64,000 nt of DNA from Butyrivibrio sp. AC2005 (GTDB lineage Bacteria; Bacillota; Clostridia; Lachnospirales; Lachnospiraceae), in contig NZ_AUJI01000022.1 in assembly GCF_000424145.1 (NCBI RefSeq), positions 1 to 64,000 of the forward strand. Reading direction: 5' to 3'. Below, one piece after another: positions 42,385 to 50,919 of this stretch. Within the stretch, counting starts at the first letter, position 1, and the number at the start of each line of letters is the position of its first letter. The notes below the pieces were generated by a model. The model searched no databases, was not told the origin of the DNA, and worked only from the letters and a program-made list of their open reading frames with translations. The position numbers and the translations under genes were made by a program.

Positions 42385-43458
42385 ATGAATGCAAGGGAGT
42401 ATTTGGAAATTCTACATGTTGCTGAGAGGTTGAAGGATACGCCTCGCCATTGTACTACAACTAATGGACGTACAGAGAGTGTTGCAGAACATAGCTGGCG
42501 TATTTCACTTATGGCATTTTTGCTAAGACACGAATTTAAAGATCTGGATATTGATAAAGTTGTTGATATGTGTCTTATTCATGACCTTGGCGAGTGCTTT
42601 ACAGGTGATATTCCAACATTTATAAAAACAGATTCGGATAGGGAAGTTGAAGATTCCCTTTTGAACCAGTGGGTTAAGACTCTTCCCAGGGAATTATCGG
42701 ATGATATGGCAGCTCTGTATAAAGAAATGGATGCCCAGGAGACAAAAGAAGCAAAGCTATACAAGGCTTTGGATAAGCTTGAAGCCCTGATTCAGCACAA
42801 TGAATCGCCTATAGATACCTGGTCAGAAAATGAGTATGAGCTTAATAAGACATATGCATTTGATACTGTTGCTTTTTCAGAGTGGCTCACAAATCTTCGA
42901 AAAGCTATTCTTGACGATACGCTGGAAAAAATAGACACCGAAGGACAGAATTCTGGGTATCAATCGGACTTTGAAAAGCATTTCGTGGAAAAGGAGGGAA
43001 ATATGAGCATTACATATAGAAGACTTAATAAAGATGACTTGGACACTTTCATACAGATGAGGATTAATCAGCTTAGAGAGGAAGGTGCTAAGGAGGATAT
43101 TGACCTAACGCCTGCGCTAAAGAATTACTATAATAGGCACATTTCTGACGGAACCTTTGTGTCATGGCTTGCAATTGATGGAGAGAAAATCATTGGAACC
43201 AGTGGAATGTCTTTTGTAGAGAAACCACCGTATTTTGGGTGCCCGTCAGGAAAGATGGGACTTCTATCAAGTATGTTCACGGATCCTTCATACAGACGTC
43301 AGGGTATTGCAAAAGAGTTGTTGGACAGAGTGATCAGAGAAGCAAAGGAGTATGGCTGCGGAACAGTTCAGATTACAGCATCTGATATGGGTGTGAAGCT
43401 CTACACTGCATATGGATTTGTTCATAATGGAAACTTTATGCAGTATAAACTATTTTAG
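42385..43458 (+). CDS. HD-domain nucleotidase-like / GNAT fusion
   Basis: A 357-residue two-domain protein. Residues about 1-190 are an HD hydrolase of the YfbR/HDDC2 kind (SVAEHSWRISLMAF, CLIHDLGECFTGDIPTF), a family that includes 5'-nucleotidases. Residues about 207-357 form a GNAT acetyltransferase (MFTDPSYRRQGIAKELLDRV, AYGFVHNGNFMQYKL). A strong internal AAGGAGGG (42991-42998) stands before an in-frame ATG at 43003. The acetyltransferase could therefore also be made alone, and the fusion may be a recent in-frame joining of two genes. Substrates are unknown. Confidence 0.85.
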   Translation: MNAREYLEILHVAERLKDTPRHCTTTNGRTESVAEHSWRISLMAFLLRHEFKDLDIDKVVDMCLIHDLGECFTGDIPTFIKTDSDREVEDSLLNQWVKTLPRELSDDMAALYKEMDAQETKEAKLYKALDKLEALIQHNESPIDTWSENEYELNKTYAFDTVAFSEWLTNLRKAILDDTLEKIDTEGQNSGYQSDFEKHFVEKEGNMSITYRRLNKDDLDTFIQMRINQLREEGAKEDIDLTPALKNYYNRHISDGTFVSWLAIDGEKIIGTSGMSFVEKPPYFGCPSGKMGLLSSMFTDPSYRRQGIAKELLDRVIREAKEYGCGTVQITASDMGVKLYTAYGFVHNGNFMQYKLF

Positions 43459-43627
43459 GCAGTTGCAATCAGGCAAAACATGGTGATAAATATAGATCAT
43501 CAGCTCGTAGTTTTATCGCATTTAAAATATATGAAATAGTACTTTGACCCAGACAGGAAAACGATTTGATTTTATCGATATTTTCTGATAAAATTTTGCA
43601 GTATTACATTTAAGGAGGGAATATATA

Positions 43628-44407
43628 ATGAAATGTATGAAAAAAGTCACTAGTTTATTACTTGCGGGGATAATGAGTATCACACTCGCACAGCCGATTG
43701 ATGTTAAGGCAGCAAGCCCTACAATATCGTTCGGTACAGAGTACACGGAAAATAGCAACGGGGGTACCTGGAATTATAAGTCTGCGTACAACAATTCACA
43801 GGAGGCAGAAAACTGCAGAATCATTAATACTGAATCTGCCGGACGTATTACAATCACCGGTAATACAAATGCAGATGTTAGACTTTATCTCTATGATAGT
43901 TATGGCGGATCAGTGTTTGAGAACAGATCAACAGACAAGGGCAGATTCACTATATCAGCCAATGTTGCAGCTGGTACACATTACCTGAAGTTTTGGGATA
44001 CATATCAACGCGATATTACTATAAAGTACAGCGTAACCTTCACTCCCAACAAGATATTTACAAATAAGAAAGGCCTTGCATTCAATAAGGAAAATACGGA
44101 ATACTTAGTGGGGTGCACCTACAATTCCGCAGAAAATAACCGTAAGTCAGAAGAGAATTGCCGTAAGGTTGTAATAACCGGCAAGAAGAAAAAGCTGAAA
44201 ATCACAGCTTATGCTCTGGGCGATAATAGTTCCGATGTTCGTATATATGTATACAATAGCAAGGGCAAAAAGCTTCTCAGCAACTGGTCTGTAAGAGACG
44301 GTAAAAAATCCACAACAATTAAAGTGAAAAAAGGCACTTACTATATTAAGTTTTGGGAATGCTGCGGCCGTAATACTGAATTCCACTACAAACTGAAGGC
44401 TAAATAA
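43628..44407 (+). CDS. Secreted protein with two PPC-like repeats
   Basis: A 259-residue exported protein with a signal peptide ending near VKAA. The mature part is two related beta-sandwich units of roughly 110 residues. Each ends in a similar motif (ISANVAAGTHYLKFWDTYQR and IKVKKGTYYIKFWECCGR), resembling bacterial pre-peptidase C-terminal domains. The second unit is very lysine-rich. No enzyme domain is attached. AAGGAGG precedes ATG 43628. It may bind cell-surface or fibre components; function is not established. Confidence 0.7.
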   Translation: MKCMKKVTSLLLAGIMSITLAQPIDVKAASPTISFGTEYTENSNGGTWNYKSAYNNSQEAENCRIINTESAGRITITGNTNADVRLYLYDSYGGSVFENRSTDKGRFTISANVAAGTHYLKFWDTYQRDITIKYSVTFTPNKIFTNKKGLAFNKENTEYLVGCTYNSAENNRKSEENCRKVVITGKKKKLKITAYALGDNSSDVRIYVYNSKGKKLLSNWSVRDGKKSTTIKVKKGTYYIKFWECCGRNTEFHYKLKAK

Positions 44408-44591
44408 TGGATAACCTTTGATAATTTAGGTTTATGGAGGATGTAGTCAGATTGGCTACATCCTTTTAAATATTCAGAATGTCTTAAAACATATTAAAAA
44501 GTAGTCAGTGAGTGAACAAAATAATAACTATTGAGAGCAGTAGATTGTAAAAGATCTGCTGCTTTTTTGTTGCAAAAAGGGGGTGTTTCTT

Positions 44592-44681
44592 ATGCAGGAG
44601 GAGGTAGAGCAGAAAACGATAAACTTGGCTGTGCCAACGACTAAGCTTTCATGGAGAGTAAGAGTATTTAATTTTCTTTGA
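44592..44681 (+). pseudogene. Stub of a PcfB/DUF3801-like conjugation protein
   Basis: Twenty-nine codons from ATG 44592 (MQEEVEQKTINLAVPTTKLS) resemble the start of DUF3801/PcfB proteins of Gram-positive conjugative elements. The frame then runs into the 72-bp repeat at 44659 and stops. It shows that a conjugative element once reached this spot. The match is from memory on a short stretch. Confidence 0.4.
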
Positions 44682-44730
44682 GTTTATAATTTTATATAAT
44701 AGAACTAAAAAGGATGATTTACGTCAGGAG
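44659..44730 (+). repeat. 72-bp leader repeat, copy 1
   Basis: It differs at only 3 of 72 positions from 59588-59659. It contains an AT-rich promoter-like part (TTTATAATTTTATATAATAG) and ends in GTCAGGAG. It is followed by a six-codon stub that begins like the double-glycine peptide at 59968. Confidence 0.85.
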
Positions 44731-44742
44731 GATTTGTTTATT

Positions 44743-44763
44743 ATGCACACAGGAGATATGTAG
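44743..44763 (+). pseudogene. Stub of a double-glycine leader peptide
   Basis: ATG CAC ACA GGA GAT ATG TAG encodes MHTGDM, close to the first residues MKHTGDL of the peptide at 59968. With the 72-bp repeat before it, this marks a lost peptide gene. The piece is short, so the identification depends on the repeat. Confidence 0.45.
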
Positions 44764-44765
44764 TA

Positions 44766-45086
44766 GGTAACAGCGTACATGCCCACTTTGCAGGAAAAGA
44801 CCATGAAAAGTACAAGAACCCTAAGGACATAAAGCTTGGTGCAAAGACCATAACTCTTGACAAGGGACAGAGTACTAAGATCAAGGCATCAGTTAAGATG
44901 GAGAATGGCAAAAAGAAGGCTCTTCCTGATGACCATGTAGCAAAACTCCGTTACAGATCAAACAATCAAAATGTAGCGAAAGTAGACAGCAAGGGCAATG
45001 TCACAGCAGTTGGAATCGGAACCTGCACAGTATATGTATATGCAAAGAACGGCTTTGCTAAGAAGGTTGCAGTGACGGTCAACTGA
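44766..45086 (+). pseudogene. C-terminal Ig-like fragment, copy of neighbour's end
   Basis: An open frame of 106 codons without a start at its 5' end encodes the end of a secreted Ig-like protein (VHAHFAGKDHEKYKNPKDIK ... ASVKMENGKKKALPDDHVAK). It closely parallels the last 105 or so residues of the protein at 45464. The Big_2 domain is complete, but signal peptide and upstream domains are absent. An internal ATG at 44898 lacks a ribosome binding site. It is probably a duplication remnant. Confidence 0.7.
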
Positions 45087-45159
45087 TATGTCTGATTTAG
45101 GATAAGTTTGTAATGGCAACTAACCAATTAGTGTAATTGAAAACTAAATAATTGCGAGG

Positions 45160-45217
45160 GCCTCCCTTTAGCTATAGTCTGGAATTCCGGATACGAAGCT
45201 AAGGGGAGGCACTTTTT
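45160..45217 (+). terminator. Rho-independent terminator
   Basis: GCCTCCCTTTAGCT pairs with AGCTAAGGGGAGGC and is followed by ACTTTTTC. It lies after the Ig-like fragment. Confidence 0.8.
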
Positions 45218-45261
45218 CTATAAAGAAATTAATTGTTATTGAATCATATTTTGATAGCGCA

Positions 45262-45290
45262 TTGACAAAATAAATCTATTTGTGTATTAT
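45262..45290 (+). promoter_or_regulatory. Promoter of the large secreted Ig-like protein
   Basis: TTGACA 45262-45267, a 17-base spacer and TATTAT 45285-45290. A GAAAACGTTTTC palindrome (45309-45320) lies just downstream of the expected start and resembles the LacI-type operators at 9751. Confidence 0.7.
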
Positions 45291-45463
45291 CATGGGTATC
45301 AGGCAAAGGAAAACGTTTTCTTTTCTACGGAAGCCTCCGCGGGAAAAACACATGCTGTCGGAGACTTTGGACGCGAAAGCTTTCAAAGCGTTGGGAGTGG
45401 GTAATGTCCCCTATTCCTCCGGCAGCCAATTAGAAGAAGATGAATATAGGGAGGTAATGACAG
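45291..45463 (+). promoter_or_regulatory. Structured 5' leader, unassigned
   Basis: About 170 untranslated bases. Possible stems are CTCCG/CGGAG, ACGC/GCGT around GAAAGCTTTC, and GGGAGTGGG with CCCCTATTCC. An operator-like palindrome lies at 45309. The GC content is higher than the flanks. I cannot match it to a known riboswitch class. Confidence 0.35.
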
Positions 45464-47359
45464 ATGAAACAGAAAATGAAACAGTGGTTAGGCGCTTTGC
45501 TCAGTATGGCGTTGATACTGTGCTTGATGCCGGGGATGAGTTTGACGGCGTATGCGGATTATCAGAAAGCTTATGCCGACTATGATGTAACAACAACTAC
45601 TAACAAAGTTAAAAGCGGCGATGATCTGACGGCGTTGCAGGTGAAGTTCAACGAGAAGCCATGGTATATCATCGCAGACAATTCTACAGCGGTGAATGCA
45701 GGTACGGTAACGCTGCTGGCAGCAGAGAGCTTAGGTACATCCAAGTTCCATGGTTCCAGCAATAAATACAGTACTTCAACGATAAAAACTTACCTGGACG
45801 ATATGACAACAGCCAGCGACGACGCTTTTGTCGAGGTTGCAAGCGCGATTAACACTGTTAAGGTGAAGGGATCGGACAGTGATACCGAAGTTGATGCAAA
45901 GTTGTATTTGCTGAGCACAGATGAGGCGGGAAATGTGCCTGAGAATGTCCGAAAGTTCAGCACAGTATGGTGGCTCCGCTCGTCCGGCAACTTTGATGAT
46001 CGAGCGGCGTTTGTGTACGGCGGGGACGGGCGTGTCTTCGGTTATGGTGACGGTGTCTACGGAGAGTTTGGGGTCCGCCCCGCTTTAAAGCTCAATCTGG
46101 CATCTGTCAGCTTCTCATCTGAATCAAAAGAATTTTCGCTGAAGCCGGAGGGATATAGTGTGATTCTTTCCGGCGGTGCGTATGCAACAACAAGCGGCGG
46201 GGCAACGAGCCAGACCAGGCTGACAGGCGCTATGACCACAGTGACCTATACGGCGAACACCGGATATTACTTTGCGGAGTTTACTGATATTACTGACAAT
46301 GGTATTACTGCCACAAGAACGAGTAGTACGGTTGTAACGGTTTCGGGTACGCCGACTTCGGATGCGACCATCACGGTTCCGGACGCAGTGGAGAAGACAG
46401 CGGCCACTGTTACAAAGGCTCCGACAGCCAAGTCTCTGACCTACACCGGACAGGCTCAGGGGCTTGTAAACGCAGGTGAGGCGGAAAATGGCACAATGCA
46501 GTACGCCCTCGGTACAGCGACCAAAGCCACACAGCCTTATACCACATCCATCCCTACATCCACCGACGCCGGAACCTATTATGTCTGGTACAAAGTTGTA
46601 GGTGATGACAATCATACTGATACTGAACCTGAATGTGTAACAGTTACCATTGAAGACAATAGTTCTATTGAACCTGAGGTAGACCAAAAGGATAATACTC
46701 CAAAAGCTGAGGTTGAGGGGCTTGATGAAGACCTGGCGACAAATGTCATGAACGATGACGAAAAGAACAAGGTTAAGATAGATGCAAGTACAGGCTTCTA
46801 CTCAGGTTTAAAGATTTCTCAGAAAAACGGCAAGATAAAGGTATCATGGGATAAGGGAGAAGATGCTTCAAAATACGCAGTATATGCTGCATACTGTGGC
46901 AAGGAATTTGCAAGTAAGCCTGTAAAGACTACAAAATCAACTTCTGCTACATTCAAGAAGATTAATGGAAAGAAGATAGACTTCTCCAAGAATCTCAAGA
47001 TCTATGTAACAGCCTACGACGCATCCGGGAAGAAGATAGGAAACACGGTATCTGCCCACTTTGCCGGAAAGAATAATAAGAAATACAAAAATGCTAAGAC
47101 TTTAAAACTTTCCACAAAGACATTGACACTAAGCATAGGCAAAACTGCAAAGATAAAAGCTTCTGTGAAGATGGAGGAAGGTAAAAAGAAAGAACTGTCT
47201 GATGGACATGCAGCTAAGTTCCGTTACAGATCCACAAATAAAAATGTGGCAACCGTAGATAAAAACGGCAATGTCACAGGTGTAGCCGCAGGAACCTGCG
47301 AAGTATATGTATATTCAAGGAACGGTCTTGCAAAGAAATGTACAGTAACGGTTAAGTAA
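45464..47359 (+). CDS. Large secreted multidomain Ig-like protein with DUF6273-like module
   Basis: A 631-residue exported protein. A signal peptide ends near TAYA. A DUF6273/C-type-lectin-like module follows (FSTVWWLRSSGNFDDRAAF then FGVRPALKLNL). Next come a beta-repeat domain (about residues 225-300), an MBG-like domain (KSLTYTGQAQGLVNAGEAEN, STDAGTYYVWYKV), a fibronectin-III-like domain and a C-terminal Big_2 domain. The first two thirds are GC-richer than the lysine-rich last third, so the gene looks chimeric. It has its own promoter and leader. A surface or released binding protein is likely. Confidence 0.75.
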   Translation: MKQKMKQWLGALLSMALILCLMPGMSLTAYADYQKAYADYDVTTTTNKVKSGDDLTALQVKFNEKPWYIIADNSTAVNAGTVTLLAAESLGTSKFHGSSNKYSTSTIKTYLDDMTTASDDAFVEVASAINTVKVKGSDSDTEVDAKLYLLSTDEAGNVPENVRKFSTVWWLRSSGNFDDRAAFVYGGDGRVFGYGDGVYGEFGVRPALKLNLASVSFSSESKEFSLKPEGYSVILSGGAYATTSGGATSQTRLTGAMTTVTYTANTGYYFAEFTDITDNGITATRTSSTVVTVSGTPTSDATITVPDAVEKTAATVTKAPTAKSLTYTGQAQGLVNAGEAENGTMQYALGTATKATQPYTTSIPTSTDAGTYYVWYKVVGDDNHTDTEPECVTVTIEDNSSIEPEVDQKDNTPKAEVEGLDEDLATNVMNDDEKNKVKIDASTGFYSGLKISQKNGKIKVSWDKGEDASKYAVYAAYCGKEFASKPVKTTKSTSATFKKINGKKIDFSKNLKIYVTAYDASGKKIGNTVSAHFAGKNNKKYKNAKTLKLSTKTLTLSIGKTAKIKASVKMEEGKKKELSDGHAAKFRYRSTNKNVATVDKNGNVTGVAAGTCEVYVYSRNGLAKKCTVTVK

Positions 47360-47492
47360 AGAAGTGTACAGTGACAGTTAATCGAATTCCAAATTGCCGA
47401 TTGAGTGTGAAGCGAAATATGCATAATCAGTTAAAAGGCGTGTCGGATAATTATTGCTTATACTTAGAACGTAGTCAATTTAGTTATGTTAG

Positions 47493-47525
47493 ACCAGGTC
47501 CTCGGTTTGCGAGAACCTGGTTTTT
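47493..47525 (+). terminator. Rho-independent terminator
   Basis: ACCAGGTCCTCG pairs with CGAGAACCTGGT, followed by TTTT. It ends the Ig-like protein unit and marks the left side of the accretion island. Confidence 0.75.
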
Positions 47526-47597
47526 CATTATATAAATATATAAGCTTGAAGCGGTATAGCTGAAGTAAGAAAACAGTGAATCGGCTATAAGCGGGAT

Positions 47598-47747
47598 ATG
47601 ATGATCCTGAAGGATGACCCGCATCCGCTTGCCTATCTCAGAGTCAACACGGTCGTCCAGCAGTTTGACGAATTCTATGAGCCCTATGATGTTAAGGAAG
47701 GAGACGGAATGTATCTTGCGCCGGAAGACAGAATTGTCGTCTGGTAA
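47598..47747 (+). pseudogene. M13 endopeptidase C-terminal fragment
   Basis: Forty-nine codons ending in VKEGDGMYLAPEDRIVVW match the end of neprilysin/PepO-like M13 peptidases (DDPHPLAYLRVNTVVQQFDE). The zinc-binding region is missing. Higher GC than the surroundings suggests it came in from elsewhere or is an old chromosomal remnant. Confidence 0.65.
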
Positions 47748-48009
47748 TCACTGAAGAAGACCGTGATAGACATAGTTTCCATTGCGGATTCACTTGATGC
47801 GGCGACGGATTCTGTGGGAAGAAGCTACAATACGGAAAAGACCTTCACCGAAGTCATAAAAGAACTGACAGACGGCGCAGGGAGCAGGTACGCCCCCCTT
47901 TGCCGCCGGTCTGTTTGCTGATAAAAAAGTCTGCAGTGAGATAGAATATCTGCTCACCAGCGGAAGAAAAAAGCTCTACAGTGAGACCTACAGGACGCTG
48001 CGGAAATAG
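47748..48009 (+). pseudogene. HD-GYP-type domain fragment, frameshifted
   Basis: It begins right after the previous stop: VSIADSLDAATDSVGRSYNT is typical of the late part of HD/HD-GYP phosphodiesterase domains. A C6 run near 47894 shifts the frame; the second frame continues GLFADKKVCSEIEYLLTS to TAG 48007. There is no start. Non-functional. Confidence 0.55.
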
Positions 48010-48048
48010 ACGTTACTACTCGGTCAGTAGCCTGCAGCCTACATCTTT

Positions 48049-48342
48049 GTGACCGGACCGAAATCCAGGCTTCTGAACCTGGACATTGATCTCCAGAAGA
48101 AGGGACGGGGATATAGTACAATTCATTCTGTGAGAGGTGTGCTCAGACCGGCATTTCAGATGGCATTTGTTGATGATCTGATCAGAAAGAATCCTTTTGA
48201 TTTCCAGCTTGCCAGCGTTGTTGTTAATAATAGTGTTACTATTATGGGACATTCAGACATAGGTGTAACACTTAATACTTATACACATTTTTCTATAGAA
48301 GATGCCAAAGAAGAGATGGGAATAATCTGTGCAAATGCCTGA
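48049..48342 (+). pseudogene. Tyrosine integrase with internal deletion
   Basis: The frame joins the middle of an integrase (LQKKGRGYSTIHSVRGVLRP, NPFDFQLASVVVNNSVT) directly to its end (MGHSDIGVTLNTYTHFSIED). Compared with the complete integrase at 58258, about 180 residues are missing, including the catalytic Arg and His-x-x-Arg. The N-terminal arm-binding part is missing too. It lies immediately before attachment-like site A (48498), where the integrase of an integrated element normally sits. Confidence 0.85.
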
Positions 48343-48370
48343 TAAATACTGAGTTGTACGGAGCAATAAA

Positions 48371-48395
48371 TTTACAACTTTTTTACAACTTTTGC
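48371..48395 (+). other. Integrase arm-type repeats, right end before site A
   Basis: TTACAACTTT occurs at 48372 and 48383, 11 bases apart. Several TTTGCC/TATGCCA motifs follow. The same TTACAAC pair, again 11 bases apart, recurs after site B (53293). Confidence 0.55.
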
Positions 48396-48497
48396 AGGCA
48401 AAAATTTGCCGATTTTTGCCAAGATATGCCAAATGGCTATATAATACCAATGTGCTCTAAACCGCATGGTTGAGCTAAAAGTTAGGAGAATACAGGG

Positions 48498-48539
48498 ATG
48501 ATAAGAATACTATTCGTCTGCCACGGCAAAGTACCGACT
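48498..48539 (+). other. Attachment-like site A: 5' stub of the LMW phosphatase gene
   Basis: ATGATAAGAATACTATTCGT and the following bases to CACGGCAA encode MIRILFVCHG, the start of the phosphatase gene that is intact at 62142. The stub stops 4 codons later. A TGCCACGGCA inverted repeat lies at its centre. The same sequence recurs at 51297 and 53198. Confidence 0.8.
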
Positions 48540-48585
48540 TGAGCGCTAAAACCCCATATTTAAAGCATTTCTTAAACTCTTTATC

Positions 48586-48612
48586 ATCTGATTTGCACCT
48601 CGTTTGCACCAT
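48586..48612 (+). other. Left-end arm repeats after site A
   Basis: ATCTGATTTGCACCTCG leads into two TTGCACC copies 11 bases apart (48593, 48604). The start lies 88 bases from the ATG of site A, exactly as the related sequence lies 88 bases from the ATG of site B. Confidence 0.6.
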
Positions 48613-48716
48613 TTACAGTAACAATTAAATCCGGCTCCGATATGGCTAAAAAATGTAAACGATGGTGCCATTTTCATTTGATACCAACTTGTAATAAGCT
48701 GGTACAATTTGCAGAG

Positions 48717-49568
48717 CTATTTTCTAACTTTGTATTTTAAAGCTATTTTCTTATCTGAGATCAAATAAAAAGTAACAGTGGCACTGTCATCCGTAATCGG
48801 AATGAGCACTCTGTCTGGAATGGATCTGCCAGGAAGATTCATGCTTTCATAAGCGCGAATTGTTATATCGGTGGCAAAATTAGGCAGAATTGAGGATTCT
48901 ATAAGTTGTCCAAGAGCGTCATAGTCGTTTTGTATAATGAACTTAGAATCAGGCATTTCTTCTCGTACAAGCTTATCCCATATTCCAACTTCAGACAGCA
49001 TTAAAAAGCTTTCGCCGTTTAGTTCACGGAAAGAAAGCTTTTTCTTTTTTGCAAACCGATGGCTCTTTGGCAGTGAAACGTAAAGCTGTTCAGAATCATA
49101 TTTTTCACAAATGAATTCATCATCCTCTAATGGACGGGAAAGGATAATGAATTGATATTGGTTGTTCCTTAGACCGGATATCAGTTCATCTTCTGACTTG
49201 TTTTCTGAGATTATTGACATGTCAGGAAACAGTGCTGAAAGAGAAGGGATAAACTCCATAAGAGGTCCCGGACCAACAGAACCGACTGCGATAGTTTTCT
49301 TACTCCTCTCAAGGGCACGAAGGTGATCTATCATGTGCTGTTCTTCATTTAGTATGCGTCTCGCGTAATCTGCAGCCAGCAATCCATTCTCGTTTAATGA
49401 TAACTTGTTTTTGGTGCGCTCAAATATTGGAACTCCGAGAAGCTCTTCTAATTTCTGCATGGATCTTGTCAGTGATGGCTGAGTCAGATGGAGTTCTTCA
49501 GAAGCCTTTGACAAAGTACCGTATCTAGCGAAAGCATCTAATTGTTCAAGTAAATATATATCTATCAT
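48717..49568 (-). CDS. LysR-family transcriptional regulator
   Basis: A 283-residue regulator. The winged helix-turn-helix is FARYGTLSKASEELHLTQPS then LTRSMQKLEELLG. The effector-binding domain follows (AVGSVGPGPLMEFIPSLSAL). ATG 49568 is used because AAGGAG lies just upstream on the minus strand; a longer frame to 49676 has no ribosome binding site. It is divergent from the aldo/keto reductase gene, the usual LysR arrangement, with an inverted repeat between them (49594). It probably controls the reductase and itself. Cargo of the element between sites A and C. Confidence 0.9.
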   Translation of the reverse strand: MIDIYLLEQLDAFARYGTLSKASEELHLTQPSLTRSMQKLEELLGVPIFERTKNKLSLNENGLLAADYARRILNEEQHMIDHLRALERSKKTIAVGSVGPGPLMEFIPSLSALFPDMSIISENKSEDELISGLRNNQYQFIILSRPLEDDEFICEKYDSEQLYVSLPKSHRFAKKKKLSFRELNGESFLMLSEVGIWDKLVREEMPDSKFIIQNDYDALGQLIESSILPNFATDITIRAYESMNLPGRSIPDRVLIPITDDSATVTFYLISDKKIALKYKVRK

Positions 49569-49593
49569 ATGAAAACTCCTTGGAATAACATTA

Positions 49594-49612
49594 CTATACG
49601 TTTTAAGTATAG
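49594..49612. promoter_or_regulatory. LysR-type operator
   Basis: CTATAC and GTATAG arms separated by 7 bases in the divergent intergenic region, fitting the T-N11-A form of LysR boxes. Placed 26 bases before the LysR start. Confidence 0.6.
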
Positions 49613-49722
49613 CACAATACGCAATTGGCATTGTACATATAAAAAAGCTGCTGATAAGATGAGGTTGTAGAAACAAAAAATATTTGACTCATAGGTTTTT
49701 ATATTAACAGGAGGTATACAAA

Positions 49723-50580
49723 ATGGAATACGTAACACTTAATACAGGAGCAAGAATGCCACTTGAAGGCTTTGGAGTTTTTCAGATTCCAGATGCAGCA
49801 GAATGTAAGAGAGTAGTTTACGATGCCATAAAGACAGGCTACAGACTTCTTGATACAGCAGCATCATATATGAACGAAGAGGCTGTCGGACGAGGAGTTA
49901 AAAAAGCTATTGAAGATGGCCTTGTGACAAGAGATCAACTTTTTATCACAACCAAAGTATGGGTCAGCGATATGAAGACTGAAGAGACTGCATATGAAGC
50001 AGTAAAGACTTCCCTTAAAAAGCTTGATATGGATTATGCAGACCTTATTCTTCTTCACCAGCCTATGGGAGATTACTTTGCAGCATATAGAGGAATCACA
50101 AGAGCATATAAGGAAGGTCTTACAAAGGCTATCGGTGTTGCCAATTTCTACCCTGCCATTCTGGCTAACTTCTGTGAAACCGTGGAAGTAATCCCTGCAG
50201 TCAATCAGGTGGAGCTCCATCCTTTCTTTGCACAGGAGGGCGCCCTTGAGAACATGAAAGCCTATGGAGTAGTGCCTCAGGCATGGGGACCTCTTGCGGA
50301 GGGAAAACACGGTATATTCACAGACCCTGACCTTACAGCAATTGGAAATAAGTACGGAAAGAGTGCTGCACAGGTAGTCCTTAAGTGGAATGCTCAGAGA
50401 GGTGTATCTATTATTCCAAAGTCCACGCATGTAGAGCGTATGGAACAGAACATTGATATATGGGATTTTGATCTTACAGATGAAGAAATGGAAAAGATTG
50501 CGTCAAAGGACCTTGGATACAGCGAAATTGTAAATCATGATGATCCCGGTTTTGTAAAGTTTGTACTCAACCTGCACTAA
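49723..50580 (+). CDS. Aldo/keto reductase
   Basis: A 285-residue NADPH-dependent reductase of the diketogulonate-reductase branch. Active-site residues are visible: Asp and Tyr in RLLDTAASYMNEEAVGRG, Lys in FITTKVWVSDM, His in LILLHQPMGDYF. The cofactor loop is QRGVSIIPKSTHVERMEQN. It reduces aldehydes or keto sugars; the substrate is not known. AGGAGG precedes ATG 49723. A decayed iron alcohol dehydrogenase follows, so the original operon probably handled a carbonyl compound. Confidence 0.92.
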   Translation: MEYVTLNTGARMPLEGFGVFQIPDAAECKRVVYDAIKTGYRLLDTAASYMNEEAVGRGVKKAIEDGLVTRDQLFITTKVWVSDMKTEETAYEAVKTSLKKLDMDYADLILLHQPMGDYFAAYRGITRAYKEGLTKAIGVANFYPAILANFCETVEVIPAVNQVELHPFFAQEGALENMKAYGVVPQAWGPLAEGKHGIFTDPDLTAIGNKYGKSAAQVVLKWNAQRGVSIIPKSTHVERMEQNIDIWDFDLTDEEMEKIASKDLGYSEIVNHDDPGFVKFVLNLH

Positions 50581-50594
50581 GAAAGAGGAGGAAT

Positions 50595-50865
50595 ATGATG
50601 AATCCATTTAATTACAGCTATCCTGTAAATGTATATTTTGGAGAGGGCGCTGCAGCAAAAAAACATGCCAGCAGAGCTTTCAAAGGTCGGTGAAAATGTG
50701 CTCCTTGCTTATGGCGGAGGATCAATTAAGAAAAACGGCGTCTATGATGAAATGATAAAAATCCTTAAGGATGCAGGAAAAAACATAATTGAATTTTCCG
50801 GAATCATGTCCAATCCAACCTATGGTTACTATAAGATCATGAACGGACAGATGAGTTTGTTTTGA
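50595..50865 (+). pseudogene. Iron-containing alcohol dehydrogenase remnant
   Basis: The gene begins NPFNYSYPVNVYFGEGAAA, as in butanol-dehydrogenase-like enzymes. An extra A in the A7 run at about 50660 shifts the frame, and MPAELSKVGENVLLAYGGGS continues in the next frame. After MSNPTY most of the protein is missing, and the reading ends at TGA 50863. Two lesions in one gene indicate decay. AGGAGG at 50585 and proximity to the reductase show the former operon. Confidence 0.75.
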
Positions 50866-50919
50866 TAACAAGGGCGTTTTTTCTCAAATCAAAGCATGCT
50901 AATTGGAGGTGTTGGTATA

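Noticed and set aside
45291..45463. Cyclic di-GMP or cobalamin riboswitch in the leader
   Set aside because: Some GC-rich blocks looked similar, but the conserved core sequences of these classes are not present in order.
46124..46687. 187-codon open frame on the minus strand
   Set aside because: It is antisense to the secreted Ig-like gene, lacks a ribosome binding site, and its Cys/Arg-rich composition is what an opposite-frame reading gives.
49864..50430. 188-codon open frame on the minus strand
   Set aside because: Antisense to the aldo/keto reductase gene, which is clearly the real gene.
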